A stretch of 64,000 nt of DNA from Prevotella sp. (GCA_018385335.1 JAHAZN010000016.1:1-64000); one strand, 5' to 3'. Positions 42,388-52,939 are shown, numbered from the stretch's first letter. Numbers and translations: made by a program. The notes: generated from the sequence alone by a model not told the origin.

Positions 42388-43497
42388 TTAACGTCTCAAC
42401 TTCAGCACTTCCTGTGCAATGACGGTGGCGGCATCGGGCAGCGCCAGACGCAGGATATTGTCGCTCAGTCGCTTGAGGAGTGCATCGTCGGCCACGGTCT
42501 TCAGTGCCAGAGGCATCAGCTGCTCGGGGGCCTCAGCATCCTTCATATAGAGTGCCGCCTCGCAATCGACGAGGGCCATCGCATTCTTCGTCTGATGGTC
42601 TTCAGCAACATTGGGTGAGGGCACGAGGATGACGGGCTTACCTATGAGGCAGAACTCTGAGATGCTCCCTGCACCGGCACGGCTCACTACCAAGTGGGCA
42701 GCACGGTAGGCTGCGCCCATATCAGCGATAAACGGGGTGACGACAAGTGCCGGATGCTCGCCACGCGAAGCGAGTCGTTCAGATAGTTCATCATAATAAT
42801 ATTTGCCTGTCTGCCACAACACCTGCACATCGCTTGCCAGGAGGGTATCGAGATGTTGCATCACACTCTCGTTGAGTGTGCGCGCACCGAGACTGCCTCC
42901 CACGATGAGTATCGTACGCTTATTGGGGGCTAACCCCAACTGCTCACGGGCCTCCTCGGGTGTGAGTGTGGTGGTGAGCAGGTTCTGTCGCACTGGGTTA
43001 CCTGTCTTCAGCAGTTTCTCTGCAGGGAAGAAGCGGTCCATGTGGTCGTAGGCCACACAGATACGTGAGGCATGGCCGGCGAGATGCTTATTCGTCACGC
43101 CGGCATAGGAGTTCTGTTCTTGTATCAGACAGGGGATGCCCATAGCTGCGGCAGCATCTAACGTGGCAGCACTGGCATAGCCGCCAACACCCACAGCCAC
43201 CTGAGGACGGAACTCGCGCAGCACCTTCCTCACCATGCGCTTGCTCTTGAGAAAATCGATGAGCACGGAGATGTTCTTAGGCGACCACAGCGGACGGATA
43301 AGTCCACGCACCGGCAACCCCACTATCTCATAGCCTGCTGCAGGCACACGCTGCATCTCCATCCTTCCGAGGGCACCGACAAACAATAGCTTAGCCTCGG
43401 GATGGAGTTGTTTGATGGCATTGGCGATAGATACGGCAGGGAAGATATGGCCTCCTGTACCGCCACCGCTGATAACAATTCTTATTTCTTCGTTCAT
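42388..43497 (-). CDS. murG: UDP-GlcNAc:lipid I N-acetylglucosaminyltransferase
   Basis: MurG converts lipid I to lipid II on the inner face of the membrane. The 369-residue GT-B enzyme has SGGGTGGHIFPA, GVGGYASAATLDAA, GGSLGARTLNE and the donor-site SRAGAGSISEFCLIGKP (SRAGAGSISE shown). The ATG overlaps the ftsW stop by 4 bases. Confidence 0.95.
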   Translation of the reverse strand: MNEEIRIVISGGGTGGHIFPAVSIANAIKQLHPEAKLLFVGALGRMEMQRVPAAGYEIVGLPVRGLIRPLWSPKNISVLIDFLKSKRMVRKVLREFRPQVAVGVGGYASAATLDAAAAMGIPCLIQEQNSYAGVTNKHLAGHASRICVAYDHMDRFFPAEKLLKTGNPVRQNLLTTTLTPEEAREQLGLAPNKRTILIVGGSLGARTLNESVMQHLDTLLASDVQVLWQTGKYYYDELSERLASRGEHPALVVTPFIADMGAAYRAAHLVVSRAGAGSISEFCLIGKPVILVPSPNVAEDHQTKNAMALVDCEAALYMKDAEAPEQLMPLALKTVADDALLKRLSDNILRLALPDAATVIAQEVLKLRR

Positions 43498-44777
43498 ATC
43501 TCTGATTCCTTAATGTCTGATGTGTCAGATGTAGTGTCACTATTCTTCATACGCAACTTCGCCGAACGGCTCACGCTGAGCATGGCGCCTATATAAGCAC
43601 AGTTGATTATCGTTGATGTACCGCCCTTACTGATGAGGGGGAGGGGCTGGCCTGTTACGGGTACGATACCCACTGCCACCATCATGTTGAATGATGCCTG
43701 CACCACAAAGAGCAGTGCGAGCCCCATGATGAGGAAGGCAGGGAAATTGTTCTCACATCGACTCGCTATTCGGGCGGCACGGAACATGAGTATGACGTAA
43801 AGAAGCACCACGAAAGCGGCTCCAAGGATACCCATCTCCTCGATGACGATAGCGTAGATAAAGTCGGAGAAAGCCTGCGCCAGGAAGTCGCGCTCCACAG
43901 AGTTGCCGGGACCTTTGCCGATGATGTTGCTCGACACGATAGCGATATTCGCATGTGCCACCTGCGCATCCTTGTCGAGGTCATAATCCTCAGGGGCTAT
44001 CTCCTCTTTATTGGAGAACTTGAGGATTCGTCCCTTCCATGTGTCAGCGCGGTGGAATAAACTTTCTATCGCGCCTTCCTTTTTCTTTGTCTCCTCTTTC
44101 TGGGCTATCTGTTCCGTAGCTTCCTTGGTGGTCACGTCGGCGTTGTTGCTACCCACCAGCATGATAAAGGAGAGTGCCAGCACCACCAATGCGCCGGCAA
44201 TGGCCATGAGCCAGCCCAGCTGCCGATAGGGGACACGCCCTATGAACATCATGAGGAAGATGACGGAACAGAGCAACAGGGCTGTCGAGAGGTTCTCTAC
44301 CATGATGAGGAATGCCATGGGCAGCGTGAGGAACATAATATACTTAAACGCATTGCGGTCGGCGCCATGCTCATGCTGCATGGCACTGAGTATCTGTGCC
44401 ACGGCGAGTATCAGGGAGCCTTTGGCTATCTCCGACGGTTGGAAGGTGAAGCCGGGAATCTCTATCACACGCTGGGCTCCGTTGATGTTCTGTCCTGCCA
44501 CCAACACCCATAACAGTGTGATGAAGGAGATGGCAAGGGCCATAGGTGTCAGTAGCTTGAAATAACGACAGGGGATATTGAGCGTGATGATTGCCACAAC
44601 AACACCGAAGATGATGGTCCCCGAGTGTTTGATGATGGGCATGATGAAGTTGTTGCTCTTGTATGTGAGGTTGCTGGAGGCGCTGAACACCTCAACAATA
44701 CTGATCATACAGAGGAAAAAGAACACCATCCAAATGACCTTGTCGCCCTTGAAAATATTACTTATCCTTTTGTTCAT
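43494..44777 (-). CDS. ftsW: Lipid II polymerase FtsW (SEDS family)
   Basis: FtsW polymerises septal glycan with FtsI. The 427-residue product has about ten membrane helices; FQPSEIAKGSLILA and PLPLISKGGTSTI are SEDS landmarks. Between helices (about 220-280) it has a long charged cytoplasmic or periplasmic insert (IAQKEETKKKEGAIESLF to EDYDLDKDAQ) that is absent from E. coli FtsW, so the Asp normally in the fourth loop must be looked for near its end. It lies between murD and murG. Confidence 0.93.
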   Translation of the reverse strand: MNKRISNIFKGDKVIWMVFFFLCMISIVEVFSASSNLTYKSNNFIMPIIKHSGTIIFGVVVAIITLNIPCRYFKLLTPMALAISFITLLWVLVAGQNINGAQRVIEIPGFTFQPSEIAKGSLILAVAQILSAMQHEHGADRNAFKYIMFLTLPMAFLIMVENLSTALLLCSVIFLMMFIGRVPYRQLGWLMAIAGALVVLALSFIMLVGSNNADVTTKEATEQIAQKEETKKKEGAIESLFHRADTWKGRILKFSNKEEIAPEDYDLDKDAQVAHANIAIVSSNIIGKGPGNSVERDFLAQAFSDFIYAIVIEEMGILGAAFVVLLYVILMFRAARIASRCENNFPAFLIMGLALLFVVQASFNMMVAVGIVPVTGQPLPLISKGGTSTIINCAYIGAMLSVSRSAKLRMKNSDTTSDTSDIKESEI

Positions 44778-44778
44778 T

Positions 44779-46125
44779 TCACAGATTTCTCGCTAAATGT
44801 TTAAACTGTTCGCCACGGTCTTCCATATTTTTGAAGAGGTCGAAGCTGGCGCAGCACGGACTGAGCAGTACGGTCTCACCGGGTTGCGCCAGTTCATAAC
44901 ATGCAGCTACGCAGTCGGGCATAGAATGGGTGTCGCGCACGGGGATGCCAAGTACGTCGAAGGTGTTGTGGAGCTTGGTGTTGTCGGCACCGAGATAAAC
45001 GAGGGCGGAGCATTTCTCCTTCACCAGGTCGATGATAGGCGCATAATCGTTGCCCTTGTCCTTACCTCCGATGATGAGCACCACCTTGGTCTTCATACTC
45101 TCCAACGCATACCAGCAGGCATCAACATTCGTCGCCTTGGAGTCGTTGACATAAAGCACGCCACGCACACTGCACACCTTCTCCAGACGGTGTTCCACGC
45201 CGGGGAACTCACTCAGACTCTTACGTATCACCTCATTCTTAATGCCGGCGATTTCTGTAGCTATACCTGCTGCCAGACTGTTATACACGTTATGCTGTCC
45301 TGTGAGACTGAGCTTCTCCTGCTCCATATTGAAAGGAGTGGGTTTCTCTATCTTATATTGTCCGGCTTCGATATATCCGATGCTCCCGTTCTCCTTCAGT
45401 GCAGAGAAAGGACACTGCACTGCCTTGATGTCATACTTCTCCAGCTCGCGCTTGATGATAGGGTCATCGTTCCAATAGATGAAGGCATCCTCAGAGGTCT
45501 GGTTGCGGATGATACGCATCTTGGCATCCACATAGTTCTGCATGCAGTTGTCATAACGGTCTAAGTGGTCGGGGGTGATATTAAGCAAGATGGCGATATT
45601 GGCACGGAACTCATACATGTTATCCAACTGGAAAGAGCTCAGTTCGATGACATAGTAGTCGTGGGGGTCCTCGGCCACCTGCAGGGCAAGTGAGTTACCG
45701 ATGTTGCCTGCCAGTCCCACATCATAGCCGGCTTCCTTGAAGATATGATAGATGAGTGAGGTGGTGGTGGTCTTTCCGTTACTTCCCGTGATGCAGACCA
45801 TCTTGGAGTGGGTATAACGTCCCGCAAACTCTATCTCGCTGATGATGGGGATACCGGCGTCAATGGCCTTAGCCACCATAGGGGCGGTGTCGGGAATACC
45901 TGGACTCTTGATGATTTCATCGGCATTGAGAATCATCGATGCAGTATGCTGCCCCTCCTCCCAACTGATGGCATGACTGTCGAGCTGCTTCTTATACTTT
46001 TCAGCGATGGCTGACATATCAGACACGAAGACGTCGAAACCCTGCTTCTTGGCAAGGACAGCAGCGCCAGCACCGCTCTCTCCGGCACCTAAGATCACTA
46101 TACGTTTCATATCGTTGTTGTTCAT
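44779..46125 (-). CDS. murD: UDP-N-acetylmuramoylalanine--D-glutamate ligase
   Basis: MurD adds D-Glu to UDP-MurNAc-L-Ala. The 448-residue protein has the N-terminal VILGAGESGAG, the ATP loop TGSNGKTTTT, and YVNDSKATN and GGKDKGNDY, as in the family. The start may be the ATG at 46125 (MNNNDMKRIV) or the one at 46110 (MKRIVILGAG), which is the family-typical N-terminus. It starts 4 bases after mraY. Confidence 0.95.
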   Translation of the reverse strand: MNNNDMKRIVILGAGESGAGAAVLAKKQGFDVFVSDMSAIAEKYKKQLDSHAISWEEGQHTASMILNADEIIKSPGIPDTAPMVAKAIDAGIPIISEIEFAGRYTHSKMVCITGSNGKTTTTSLIYHIFKEAGYDVGLAGNIGNSLALQVAEDPHDYYVIELSSFQLDNMYEFRANIAILLNITPDHLDRYDNCMQNYVDAKMRIIRNQTSEDAFIYWNDDPIIKRELEKYDIKAVQCPFSALKENGSIGYIEAGQYKIEKPTPFNMEQEKLSLTGQHNVYNSLAAGIATEIAGIKNEVIRKSLSEFPGVEHRLEKVCSVRGVLYVNDSKATNVDACWYALESMKTKVVLIIGGKDKGNDYAPIIDLVKEKCSALVYLGADNTKLHNTFDVLGIPVRDTHSMPDCVAACYELAQPGETVLLSPCCASFDLFKNMEDRGEQFKHLARNL

Positions 46126-46129
46126 TGGT

Positions 46130-47401
46130 CTATCTTATTTTAAGGGTGATGATGGTCATCGCTGCCAGGATGATGGTCACTATCCAGAAACGGATGGTGA
46201 TCGTCGATTCATGGAAGGGGCGACGGGGCCAGCCTTGCAACACATAACGGCTGGTGGCATCGAGCTGACTATCCAACTTGCGGAAGTTGTCGTGGATAGG
46301 AGTGGCACGGAACACACGCACACGCTGTCCTCTGCGCTTCTGGTATTTGAACCACTGTGTCTGGATAATCACACTCAGACTCTCCACGAAGAAGATACCA
46401 CAGAGGATGGGCAGCAGCAGCTCCTTATGGATGATCACGGCACACACACCGATGATACCTCCGATAGTCAGCGAACCTGTGTCGCCCATAAAGACCTGGG
46501 CGGGATAGGCGTTATACCAGAGGAAACCTATCAGCGCACCGATGAAAGCGCACATAAACACCACCAACTCCTCGGAGCCGGGGATATACATGATGTTCAG
46601 ATAAGCCGCATACTCTATATGACTCGACACATAGGCCAGGATGCCCAGCGCCACACCGATGATGGCGGAATTGCCGGCACACATACCATCCATACCGTCG
46701 TTGAGGTTGGCTCCATTAGACACTGCCGTAACCACTAAGATGGTCATCAGCACAAAGAGCACCCATCCTGCCTCCTCGCTGTAACGGCCACAGAAAGAGG
46801 TGAGCTCCGAATAGTCGAGGTTGTGATTCTTCACAAAGGGGATGGTGGTCTTGAGCGATTTCGCTGCCTCGCTCTTATGTTTCACCACGGTCACCTGATG
46901 CTGTTTCTCCAAGGTCACGTTCTCACGCATCACAGCGTCGGGACTGAAATAGAGCACCAGTCCGACGATGAGGCCGATGGTCACCTGCCCCACTATCTTA
47001 TACTTGCCCTTAAGCCCCTCCTTGTTCCTACGGAATATCTTGATATAATCGTCGAGGAACCCAAGGAAACCCAACCACAAGGTGGTGATAATCATCAGGA
47101 TGAGATAGATATTGCGCATACGTCCGAGGAGGAGTGCGGGCACGAGGATGGCGACAATGATGATGATACCTCCCATCGTAGGCACACCCTTCTTCTGCAC
47201 ACCGAAGGGGTCGATACTCGGATCTCGCTGTATCTCGGAGATATTACGCCGCTTCATATACTTGATAAACAGCTCACCAAACCATGCTGAGATACACAGG
47301 GAGAGGATGAGCGTCAGCAACGCCCTGAAAGAGATATACGACCAGATGTGGGCACCCGGGATATCATATTGATCGAGGAATCTGAAAATATAATATAACA
47401 T
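46130..47401 (-). CDS. mraY: Phospho-MurNAc-pentapeptide translocase
   Basis: MraY makes lipid I by moving phospho-MurNAc-pentapeptide to undecaprenyl phosphate. The 423-residue protein has about ten membrane helices. FGVQKKGVPTMGGI, FLDDYIK and the catalytic NLNDGMDGM are present. A soluble stretch of about 60 residues (about 175-235) is inserted relative to E. coli MraY (360), as is usual in Bacteroidetes. It starts 3 bases after murE. Confidence 0.95.
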   Translation of the reverse strand: MLYYIFRFLDQYDIPGAHIWSYISFRALLTLILSLCISAWFGELFIKYMKRRNISEIQRDPSIDPFGVQKKGVPTMGGIIIIVAILVPALLLGRMRNIYLILMIITTLWLGFLGFLDDYIKIFRRNKEGLKGKYKIVGQVTIGLIVGLVLYFSPDAVMRENVTLEKQHQVTVVKHKSEAAKSLKTTIPFVKNHNLDYSELTSFCGRYSEEAGWVLFVLMTILVVTAVSNGANLNDGMDGMCAGNSAIIGVALGILAYVSSHIEYAAYLNIMYIPGSEELVVFMCAFIGALIGFLWYNAYPAQVFMGDTGSLTIGGIIGVCAVIIHKELLLPILCGIFFVESLSVIIQTQWFKYQKRRGQRVRVFRATPIHDNFRKLDSQLDATSRYVLQGWPRRPFHESTITIRFWIVTIILAAMTIITLKIR

Positions 47402-47404
47402 ACG

Positions 47405-48853
47405 CTATTCAAACATTTTGCTTACTTCTTCCTTATCGTCAAAGTGGTGTTTCACTCCCTTTACATCCTGATAGTCTTCGTGCCCCTTTCCTGCAATGAG
47501 GATGACATCGCCTTTCTCTGCCATCATACAGGCGGTACGGATGGCTTCGCGACGGTCAACGATGCTGAGCACCTTCTTCATCTGCTGCTTCGTCAGACCG
47601 GCAAGCATATCATTGATAATCTCCTGGGGCTCCTCGAAACGGGGGTTGTCGCTCGTGATAATCACGCGGTCGCTCTGCTTCACTGCCTCCTGCGCCATGA
47701 GTGGACGCTTTCCCTTGTCGCGGTTGCCTCCGGCACCACACACGGTGATGACCTTACCCTTGCCGTCGAGCACCTCATGGATGGCATTCAGCACATTCTC
47801 CAAGGCATCGGGGGTATGCGCATAATCGACGATGGCGGTGTAGCCCATAGGCGAACGTAGGGGCTCCAACCTGCCACTCACGCTCTTCAGCGTGCTCAGC
47901 ACCACTAACACCTCCTCGGGCTGCTTACCAAGCATCACGGCGGCGCCATAGACAGCCAGCAGGTTGCTCACGTTAAACTTACCTATAAACTGTACACCTA
48001 CCTCTCTGCCGTTGATCTCGAGAAACATTCCCTCGAAATGACACTCTATGATACGTGCCTTGAAGTCGGCCAGCGTCCGAGTGGAATAGGTCTTCACCTC
48101 AGCCTTGGTGTTCTGCACCATCACCATCCCATTACGGTCGTCGGCATTGGTGATGGCAAAGGCGGTCTTGGGCAGTGTATCGAAGAAGGCCTTCTTGGCA
48201 TCGCGGTAGTTCTCAAAGGTCTTATGATAGTCGAGATGGTCGCGGGTGAGGTTGGTGAAGATACCTCCACGGAAGGTCAGTCCACCGATACGTTTCTGTG
48301 CGATGGCATGACTGGAGCACTCCATAAAAGCATATTCGCAGCCTGCCTCCACCATCTCTGCCAACAGTCGGTTGAGCTCAATAGGCCCCGGAGTGGTATG
48401 ATGGGCTTCGATAGGCTGACCGTCGATATAGTTGCAGACGGTAGAGAGGAGTCCGCAGCGATGCCCCATCTTGCGGAACATATTATATAATAAGGTGGCG
48501 ATGGTCGTCTTACCATTGGTACCTGTCACACCTACCAACTGCAGTTTCCTGGAGGGATAACCATAGAAGGCCGTGGCGACAGCACCCACACTGTCTTCGG
48601 TAGATTGGACGGTGACATAGGTCACTCCCTCCTGACGTCGCTCGGGCAGGGTCTCACACAGCACGGCGAGGGCACCTTGGGCTATGGCTTTGTCGATATA
48701 CTGATGGCCATCGGCTTGAGTACCGCGTATAGCAATGAAGAGGAAGCCCGACTGTATCTGACGGGAGTCGATGTCAAGCCCCACAATCTCTATGTCTGTT
48801 GGACCTATGATATCCAACGGCTTAACGTTTTTCAGTAACTCATTTAATTTCAT
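47405..48853 (-). CDS. murE: UDP-MurNAc-tripeptide synthetase
   Basis: MurE adds the third amino acid to the stem peptide. The 482-residue protein has [13 protein letters not shown] (ATP loop), [12 protein letters not shown] and the DNPR motif in [10 protein letters not shown], which marks meso-diaminopimelate as substrate, so the wall is DAP type. murF does not follow it, unlike in E. coli. It starts 28 bases after ftsI. Confidence 0.95.
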   Translation of the reverse strand: MKLNELLKNVKPLDIIGPTDIEIVGLDIDSRQIQSGFLFIAIRGTQADGHQYIDKAIAQGALAVLCETLPERRQEGVTYVTVQSTEDSVGAVATAFYGYPSRKLQLVGVTGTNGKTTIATLLYNMFRKMGHRCGLLSTVCNYIDGQPIEAHHTTPGPIELNRLLAEMVEAGCEYAFMECSSHAIAQKRIGGLTFRGGIFTNLTRDHLDYHKTFENYRDAKKAFFDTLPKTAFAITNADDRNGMVMVQNTKAEVKTYSTRTLADFKARIIECHFEGMFLEINGREVGVQFIGKFNVSNLLAVYGAAVMLGKQPEEVLVVLSTLKSVSGRLEPLRSPMGYTAIVDYAHTPDALENVLNAIHEVLDGKGKVITVCGAGGNRDKGKRPLMAQEAVKQSDRVIITSDNPRFEEPQEIINDMLAGLTKQQMKKVLSIVDRREAIRTACMMAEKGDVILIAGKGHEDYQDVKGVKHHFDDKEEVSKMFE

Positions 48854-48881
48854 CGCTCTAATTATTTATGAATATGTATGA

Positions 48882-51035
48882 TCAATTATCTAACACCAGT
48901 TCACAACGTCCTCCTGGCATGACAGCACTTCCCGGTGCATAGCTCTGGCTCACCACTCTGCCACGCCCCTTCACGCTCACCCTCATCCCGGCAGCCTCTA
49001 TCAGATAAACGGCATCGCGGGCACCCATCCCTCTCACGTCGGGCACCACCCTTTTGTCGATGGATGCACTGCTGAGCGTCACCGTCTGTGGAGTGCTGTT
49101 GGCTCTTCCCCAAATAGGGTTGCCTGTGGTATAACTGCCCGACCAGTTGACATTGCTGCTGATGCCCAGGGCATCGAGCACATAGTGTGCTGCCAGCATA
49201 TCACCATCTTTCACATCGGGGATAAAGATCGACAGGGAATCTTGGGCATCGTTGACGTCAAACTTCAGATGGCGGGCCATCACACCCTCTGCGATATGGT
49301 GGAACACCTTACCGCTCATGCCACCGCCCGAGGCGGGCAGACCAGACTTCTTCAGACAGACGATACAACTGTAGCGGGGCTCATCGGCAGGGAAGAAGCC
49401 GGCAAAGCTCAACCAATACTGCACGGTGCCCGACTTATATCCGCCGGCACCCTGGGAGATCTGTGCCGTACCTGTCTTGCCTGCTACCTTGAAGAACTTA
49501 GAACCAGCGGGACGACCCAGTCCCTGACTCACTACATGCTCGAGGATGGTCTGCATGGTCTTCACGGTAGCGCTCTTGGCGATAGGCCTATCCATCACCT
49601 GCTCGGTTGGAAATTCCATCAGCGTCTCGCCATTCTTCACTATCTTCTTCACAAAACGCGGACGCATCATGATACCATCATTGGCGATGGCATTATAAAA
49701 GGTGACAGTGCTGATAGGGGGTATCTGTGTCTCATAACCGATGCTCATCCAAGGAAGGGCGGTCTTGCTCCAGTTGAGCCATTGCCCTCTGCTGTTCTTC
49801 TGGGGCATTCGGATGCGAGGCTTGGTGGCACCTACAAGAGGTATCTTCAGGTCGGAAGCCAAACCCGTGCGGTAGATGCCCTTAACAAATTTCTCGGGAT
49901 TGCTGCCATAGTGTTCGTCGATGATACGACTGACACCTATATTACTACTCACCTCGAGGATGCGGGGCAAGGAGATGACCTGATAGCCACCCCTTCGCCA
50001 GTTATGGTCTTTCATGTCGCGGCCATGCATCTTATAGATACCGCAACCCGTATCTACGGTCACCATGGTGTCCACCACGCCGTCGTCGAGCGCCACGAGC
50101 ATTGAGGCAGTCTTAAACACCGAGCCCGGCTCTCTCAGGTCGGCCACGGCATTGTTCTTCACCTCTCTATACTCTCCATCGATACACTTGGTCATGTTGA
50201 CGATGGCCTTCACATCGCCCGTCTTCACCTCCATAAGGATAGCCACTCCGAGGTCGCCGTTGATCTCCCTCAGCTCGTCTATCACAGCACGCTCTGCCAG
50301 GTCCTGCATGTTCACATCGATGGTGGTCACGATATCGGCACCGTCGATAGGTGGGGTGACGGTGATGTTCAAGAACTTATTAAGCACCTTGCGACGCTGG
50401 GTGATACCATTATAACCGCGGAGAATAGAGTCGTAGGCCAGCTCCAGACCGCAACGGGCACTGTCCTTAGCGCCAAACATATCACCTACCGTGCGCTGGG
50501 CCAACGAACCGAAGGGGCGCTTGCGGGCATTGAACTCCACATGATAGAAGCCGCCACGGTATATCGACTGACAGAAGATGGGCAACTGCTTCACTTCCAT
50601 ATAGGTGTTATAGTCGATGCGATAGGGCCAGATGGGCCAGCAACGCGACATCTTCTTATGACCTTTCTCCAGGTCGCGCTTAAAGTCTTCAACCGACTTC
50701 TGAGGGAAGATGCGGTGCAACCCTTCGCAGATAAGATCGATACTGTCGTTCCACATCGAATCTTTCTTCAGTCCTCCAGCCTCGAAGTCCATATATATCT
50801 TATACTCGGGGATGCTGCTGGCCATGAGTTGTCCGTCACAGCTGAGGATATTCCCTCTGTTGGGCTTCACACTCACGCTATCTCGCTTGAGACGCGATGC
50901 CACCTTCATCCAATAATCCTTCTCGGCGGTCATGATATACATGGCCTTGCCGATAATGGCAAACCCGATGATGGTAAAGATAACTGCGATGATAAAATAT
51001 CGCGGCATCACACTCTTGTTGTCAAACTTACTCAT
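48882..51035 (-). CDS. ftsI: Septal peptidoglycan transpeptidase FtsI (PBP3) with PASTA domain
   Basis: FtsI cross-links septal peptidoglycan. The 717-residue product has one membrane helix (about 12-33), a dimerisation region, and the transpeptidase motifs PGSVFKTA (SxxK), EVSSNIG (SxN) and GKTGTAQ (KTG). A PASTA domain lies at the C-terminus (about 655-717, VPDVRGMGARDAVYLI). The PASTA extension makes it longer than E. coli FtsI (588). It overlaps ftsL by 8 bases. Confidence 0.95.
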   Translation of the reverse strand: MSKFDNKSVMPRYFIIAVIFTIIGFAIIGKAMYIMTAEKDYWMKVASRLKRDSVSVKPNRGNILSCDGQLMASSIPEYKIYMDFEAGGLKKDSMWNDSIDLICEGLHRIFPQKSVEDFKRDLEKGHKKMSRCWPIWPYRIDYNTYMEVKQLPIFCQSIYRGGFYHVEFNARKRPFGSLAQRTVGDMFGAKDSARCGLELAYDSILRGYNGITQRRKVLNKFLNITVTPPIDGADIVTTIDVNMQDLAERAVIDELREINGDLGVAILMEVKTGDVKAIVNMTKCIDGEYREVKNNAVADLREPGSVFKTASMLVALDDGVVDTMVTVDTGCGIYKMHGRDMKDHNWRRGGYQVISLPRILEVSSNIGVSRIIDEHYGSNPEKFVKGIYRTGLASDLKIPLVGATKPRIRMPQKNSRGQWLNWSKTALPWMSIGYETQIPPISTVTFYNAIANDGIMMRPRFVKKIVKNGETLMEFPTEQVMDRPIAKSATVKTMQTILEHVVSQGLGRPAGSKFFKVAGKTGTAQISQGAGGYKSGTVQYWLSFAGFFPADEPRYSCIVCLKKSGLPASGGGMSGKVFHHIAEGVMARHLKFDVNDAQDSLSIFIPDVKDGDMLAAHYVLDALGISSNVNWSGSYTTGNPIWGRANSTPQTVTLSSASIDKRVVPDVRGMGARDAVYLIEAAGMRVSVKGRGRVVSQSYAPGSAVMPGGRCELVLDN

Positions 51036-51501
51036 TGTCTTCTACTGTGATGATATATGGGGGCTGGTCTGCAATATGCAACAGACTGTCTTTGTTGTTT
51101 TTTAAGAGGTCGAGCACACGACTCTCACGACATCTCTCGGTGAGGAGACTCGAGGTGGTGAGTGCTCTATAGCGCACATCCTTCAACTCTCGCTCCATCT
51201 TGGAGATTTTTATCATGTCTTGCTGACACTGGTAACGGAAAGCGACATAGAGGATAGTGAAGCCCACGACGAGCACGAAGAGCCACATCTGTCGGCGCAC
51301 CATCTCAGCCGTCAGGATATCACCACCGAGAATCTTCCTCAGGGTGAGCGTAGAGGTGGGACGGGGGTCGTCTTCGCTCACGTTCTCCTTGATCATCTGA
51401 AGGGTCTCACCTATGCTCTGCCCGACTGCCGATACCTCCTCATTGTCCTGAGGCTCTTCGACTAACTGTTCATCTGCCAGTGGTTGTTCTTTATCTTTCA
51501 T
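51028..51501 (-). CDS. ftsL: FtsL-like divisome protein
   Basis: The 157-residue product has a charged N-terminal tail of about 70 residues, one membrane helix (about 75-95) and a coiled coil (QCQQDMIKISKMERELK). It fits FtsL, the partner of FtsB/Q and activator of FtsI/W. Sequence conservation is low in this family, so the call depends on topology and on position between rsmH and ftsI. Confidence 0.8.
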   Translation of the reverse strand: MKDKEQPLADEQLVEEPQDNEEVSAVGQSIGETLQMIKENVSEDDPRPTSTLTLRKILGGDILTAEMVRRQMWLFVLVVGFTILYVAFRYQCQQDMIKISKMERELKDVRYRALTTSSLLTERCRESRVLDLLKNNKDSLLHIADQPPYIITVEDNE

Positions 51502-51520
51502 TCCGTTGTTTATTACATTC

Positions 51521-52435
51521 CTATTTCTTCTCTGCTATTCTCAGTTTGGCACTCCTGCTACGAGGATTGCAGGCCTGCTCCTCATCAGTAGGCACCAACA
51601 CCTTGTTGTTCACCAACCGGAAGGGGGCTTCTATGCGTCCAAAGAAATCCTGGTTCATTCTCCCCTCAGCATTACCGGTCTTCATGAAGTTCTTCACAAT
51701 ACGGTCTTCCAGTGAGTGATAGGTGATGACCGACAGTCGTCCGCCGGGACGTAGCACGTTCACCGCTGCCTGCAGCATCTCTTTGAGGGCCTCCATCTCA
51801 TGGTTCACCTCGATGCGGAGCGACTGAAACACCTTGGCCAGCTCCTTCTTCTCTCGCTCACGTCCTATCACCGGTGCTACAGCATCACTCAACTGCTGTG
51901 TGGTGGCGATGGGATGCGACTGTCGTGCTCTGACGAGCGCAGCAGCTATACGGCGGGCATTGCGCAACTCTCCATAGAGGTAGAGCACATCGGCCAAGCG
52001 CTCCTCGCTATAGCCGTTCACTATATCGGCGGCAGTGTGACTTGCCTTTTGGTTCATACGCATATCCAAGGGGGCATCGAAACGGAAAGAGAATCCTCGT
52101 TGCTCATCATCGAAATGATGACTAGACACCCCGAGGTCGGCCAGCACACCATCTACCTCCTCCTCGCCATAGTAACGCATCCAGTTGGAGAGATAGCGGA
52201 AATTGCTCTGCACAAAGGTGAAACGCTCATCGCCCTCGGGCACATTCTGCAACGCATCGGCATCCTGGTCGAAACTATAGAGACGCCCCTGCGCCCCAAG
52301 CCTACGGAGAATCTCCCTACTATGTCCTCCTCCGCCAAAGGTGACATCTACATAAACACCTCCCTGACATATATTCAGTCCGTCAATGCTCTCATTGAGC
52401 AATACGGGCACATGATAGCCTTCAGCTTTTATCAT
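51521..52435 (-). CDS. rsmH: 16S rRNA (cytosine-1402 N4)-methyltransferase
   Basis: RsmH methylates C1402 in the ribosomal P site. The 304-residue protein has VDVTFGGGGHSREIL (SAM site), VLADLGVSSHHFD, FRFDAPLDMRMN and YHSLEDRIVKNF. The start is likely the ATG at 52435, which overlaps the mraZ stop as ATGA; an ATG three codons earlier (52444) is possible. Confidence 0.95.
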   Translation of the reverse strand: MIKAEGYHVPVLLNESIDGLNICQGGVYVDVTFGGGGHSREILRRLGAQGRLYSFDQDADALQNVPEGDERFTFVQSNFRYLSNWMRYYGEEEVDGVLADLGVSSHHFDDEQRGFSFRFDAPLDMRMNQKASHTAADIVNGYSEERLADVLYLYGELRNARRIAAALVRARQSHPIATTQQLSDAVAPVIGREREKKELAKVFQSLRIEVNHEMEALKEMLQAAVNVLRPGGRLSVITYHSLEDRIVKNFMKTGNAEGRMNQDFFGRIEAPFRLVNNKVLVPTDEEQACNPRSRSAKLRIAEKK

Positions 52436-52890
52436 TTCTCCCATGGATGTTCCTCCATCAAATTCTCTATGGCCGACTTAAACTCATCAGCCTTCATCAA
52501 CTGCTCTTCAACACTCGGCTTGCTCCATATCTCTATCGTATCACCCATGCCGATAAACTTTATCTCCTGAACGATGGCAGCCATCTTCAGATAGCGCTTA
52601 GGGATGAGAAAACGCCCATTGCCGTCGAGCGTGATACGCTCCACTTCGGAGACAAACTGTCGGTAAACCTGCTGATGTACTGCGTTCCATCGGTTAAGGC
52701 GATGACGGAGCTCATCCATCTGACTGTTCCATACAGATTCGGGATAGAGCACCAAGCAATCCTGAAAAACATCTTTGCGCAACACCAAAGCCTCCTCACC
52801 TGCCTGCTGGAGCTCTTTTCTAAACACTGCGGGCAGGAAGGCGCGGCCTTTTACATCGGTCTTGGCTTCAATATTTCCTAAAAAACGCAT
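52432..52890 (-). CDS. mraZ: Transcriptional regulator MraZ
   Basis: MraZ is an AbrB-like, ring-forming DNA-binding protein that controls the dcw cluster. The 152-residue protein has the two swapped-hairpin repeats: DVKGRAFLPAVFRKEL (first) and DGNGRFLIPKRYLKMA (second), each with the DxxGRxxxP signature. The start is MRFLGNIEAK at 52890; a longer frame upstream runs through the promoter and operator and is not real. It is the first gene of a transcript that runs at least to ftsZ and perhaps to 35852. Confidence 0.95.
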   Translation of the reverse strand: MRFLGNIEAKTDVKGRAFLPAVFRKELQQAGEEALVLRKDVFQDCLVLYPESVWNSQMDELRHRLNRWNAVHQQVYRQFVSEVERITLDGNGRFLIPKRYLKMAAIVQEIKFIGMGDTIEIWSKPSVEEQLMKADEFKSAIENLMEEHPWEK

Positions 52891-52922
52891 ACGTACATCT
52901 ATATAAAAATCGTTTTCGGGGT

Positions 52923-52930
52923 CAAAGTTA
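52923..52930 (-). promoter_or_regulatory. Promoter -7 box of the dcw cluster
   Basis: TAACTTTG on the minus strand lies 33 bases before the mraZ ATG. The expected -33 position falls inside the GTGG boxes at 52940-52966. Confidence 0.6.
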
Positions 52931-52939
52931 CAACAAATT

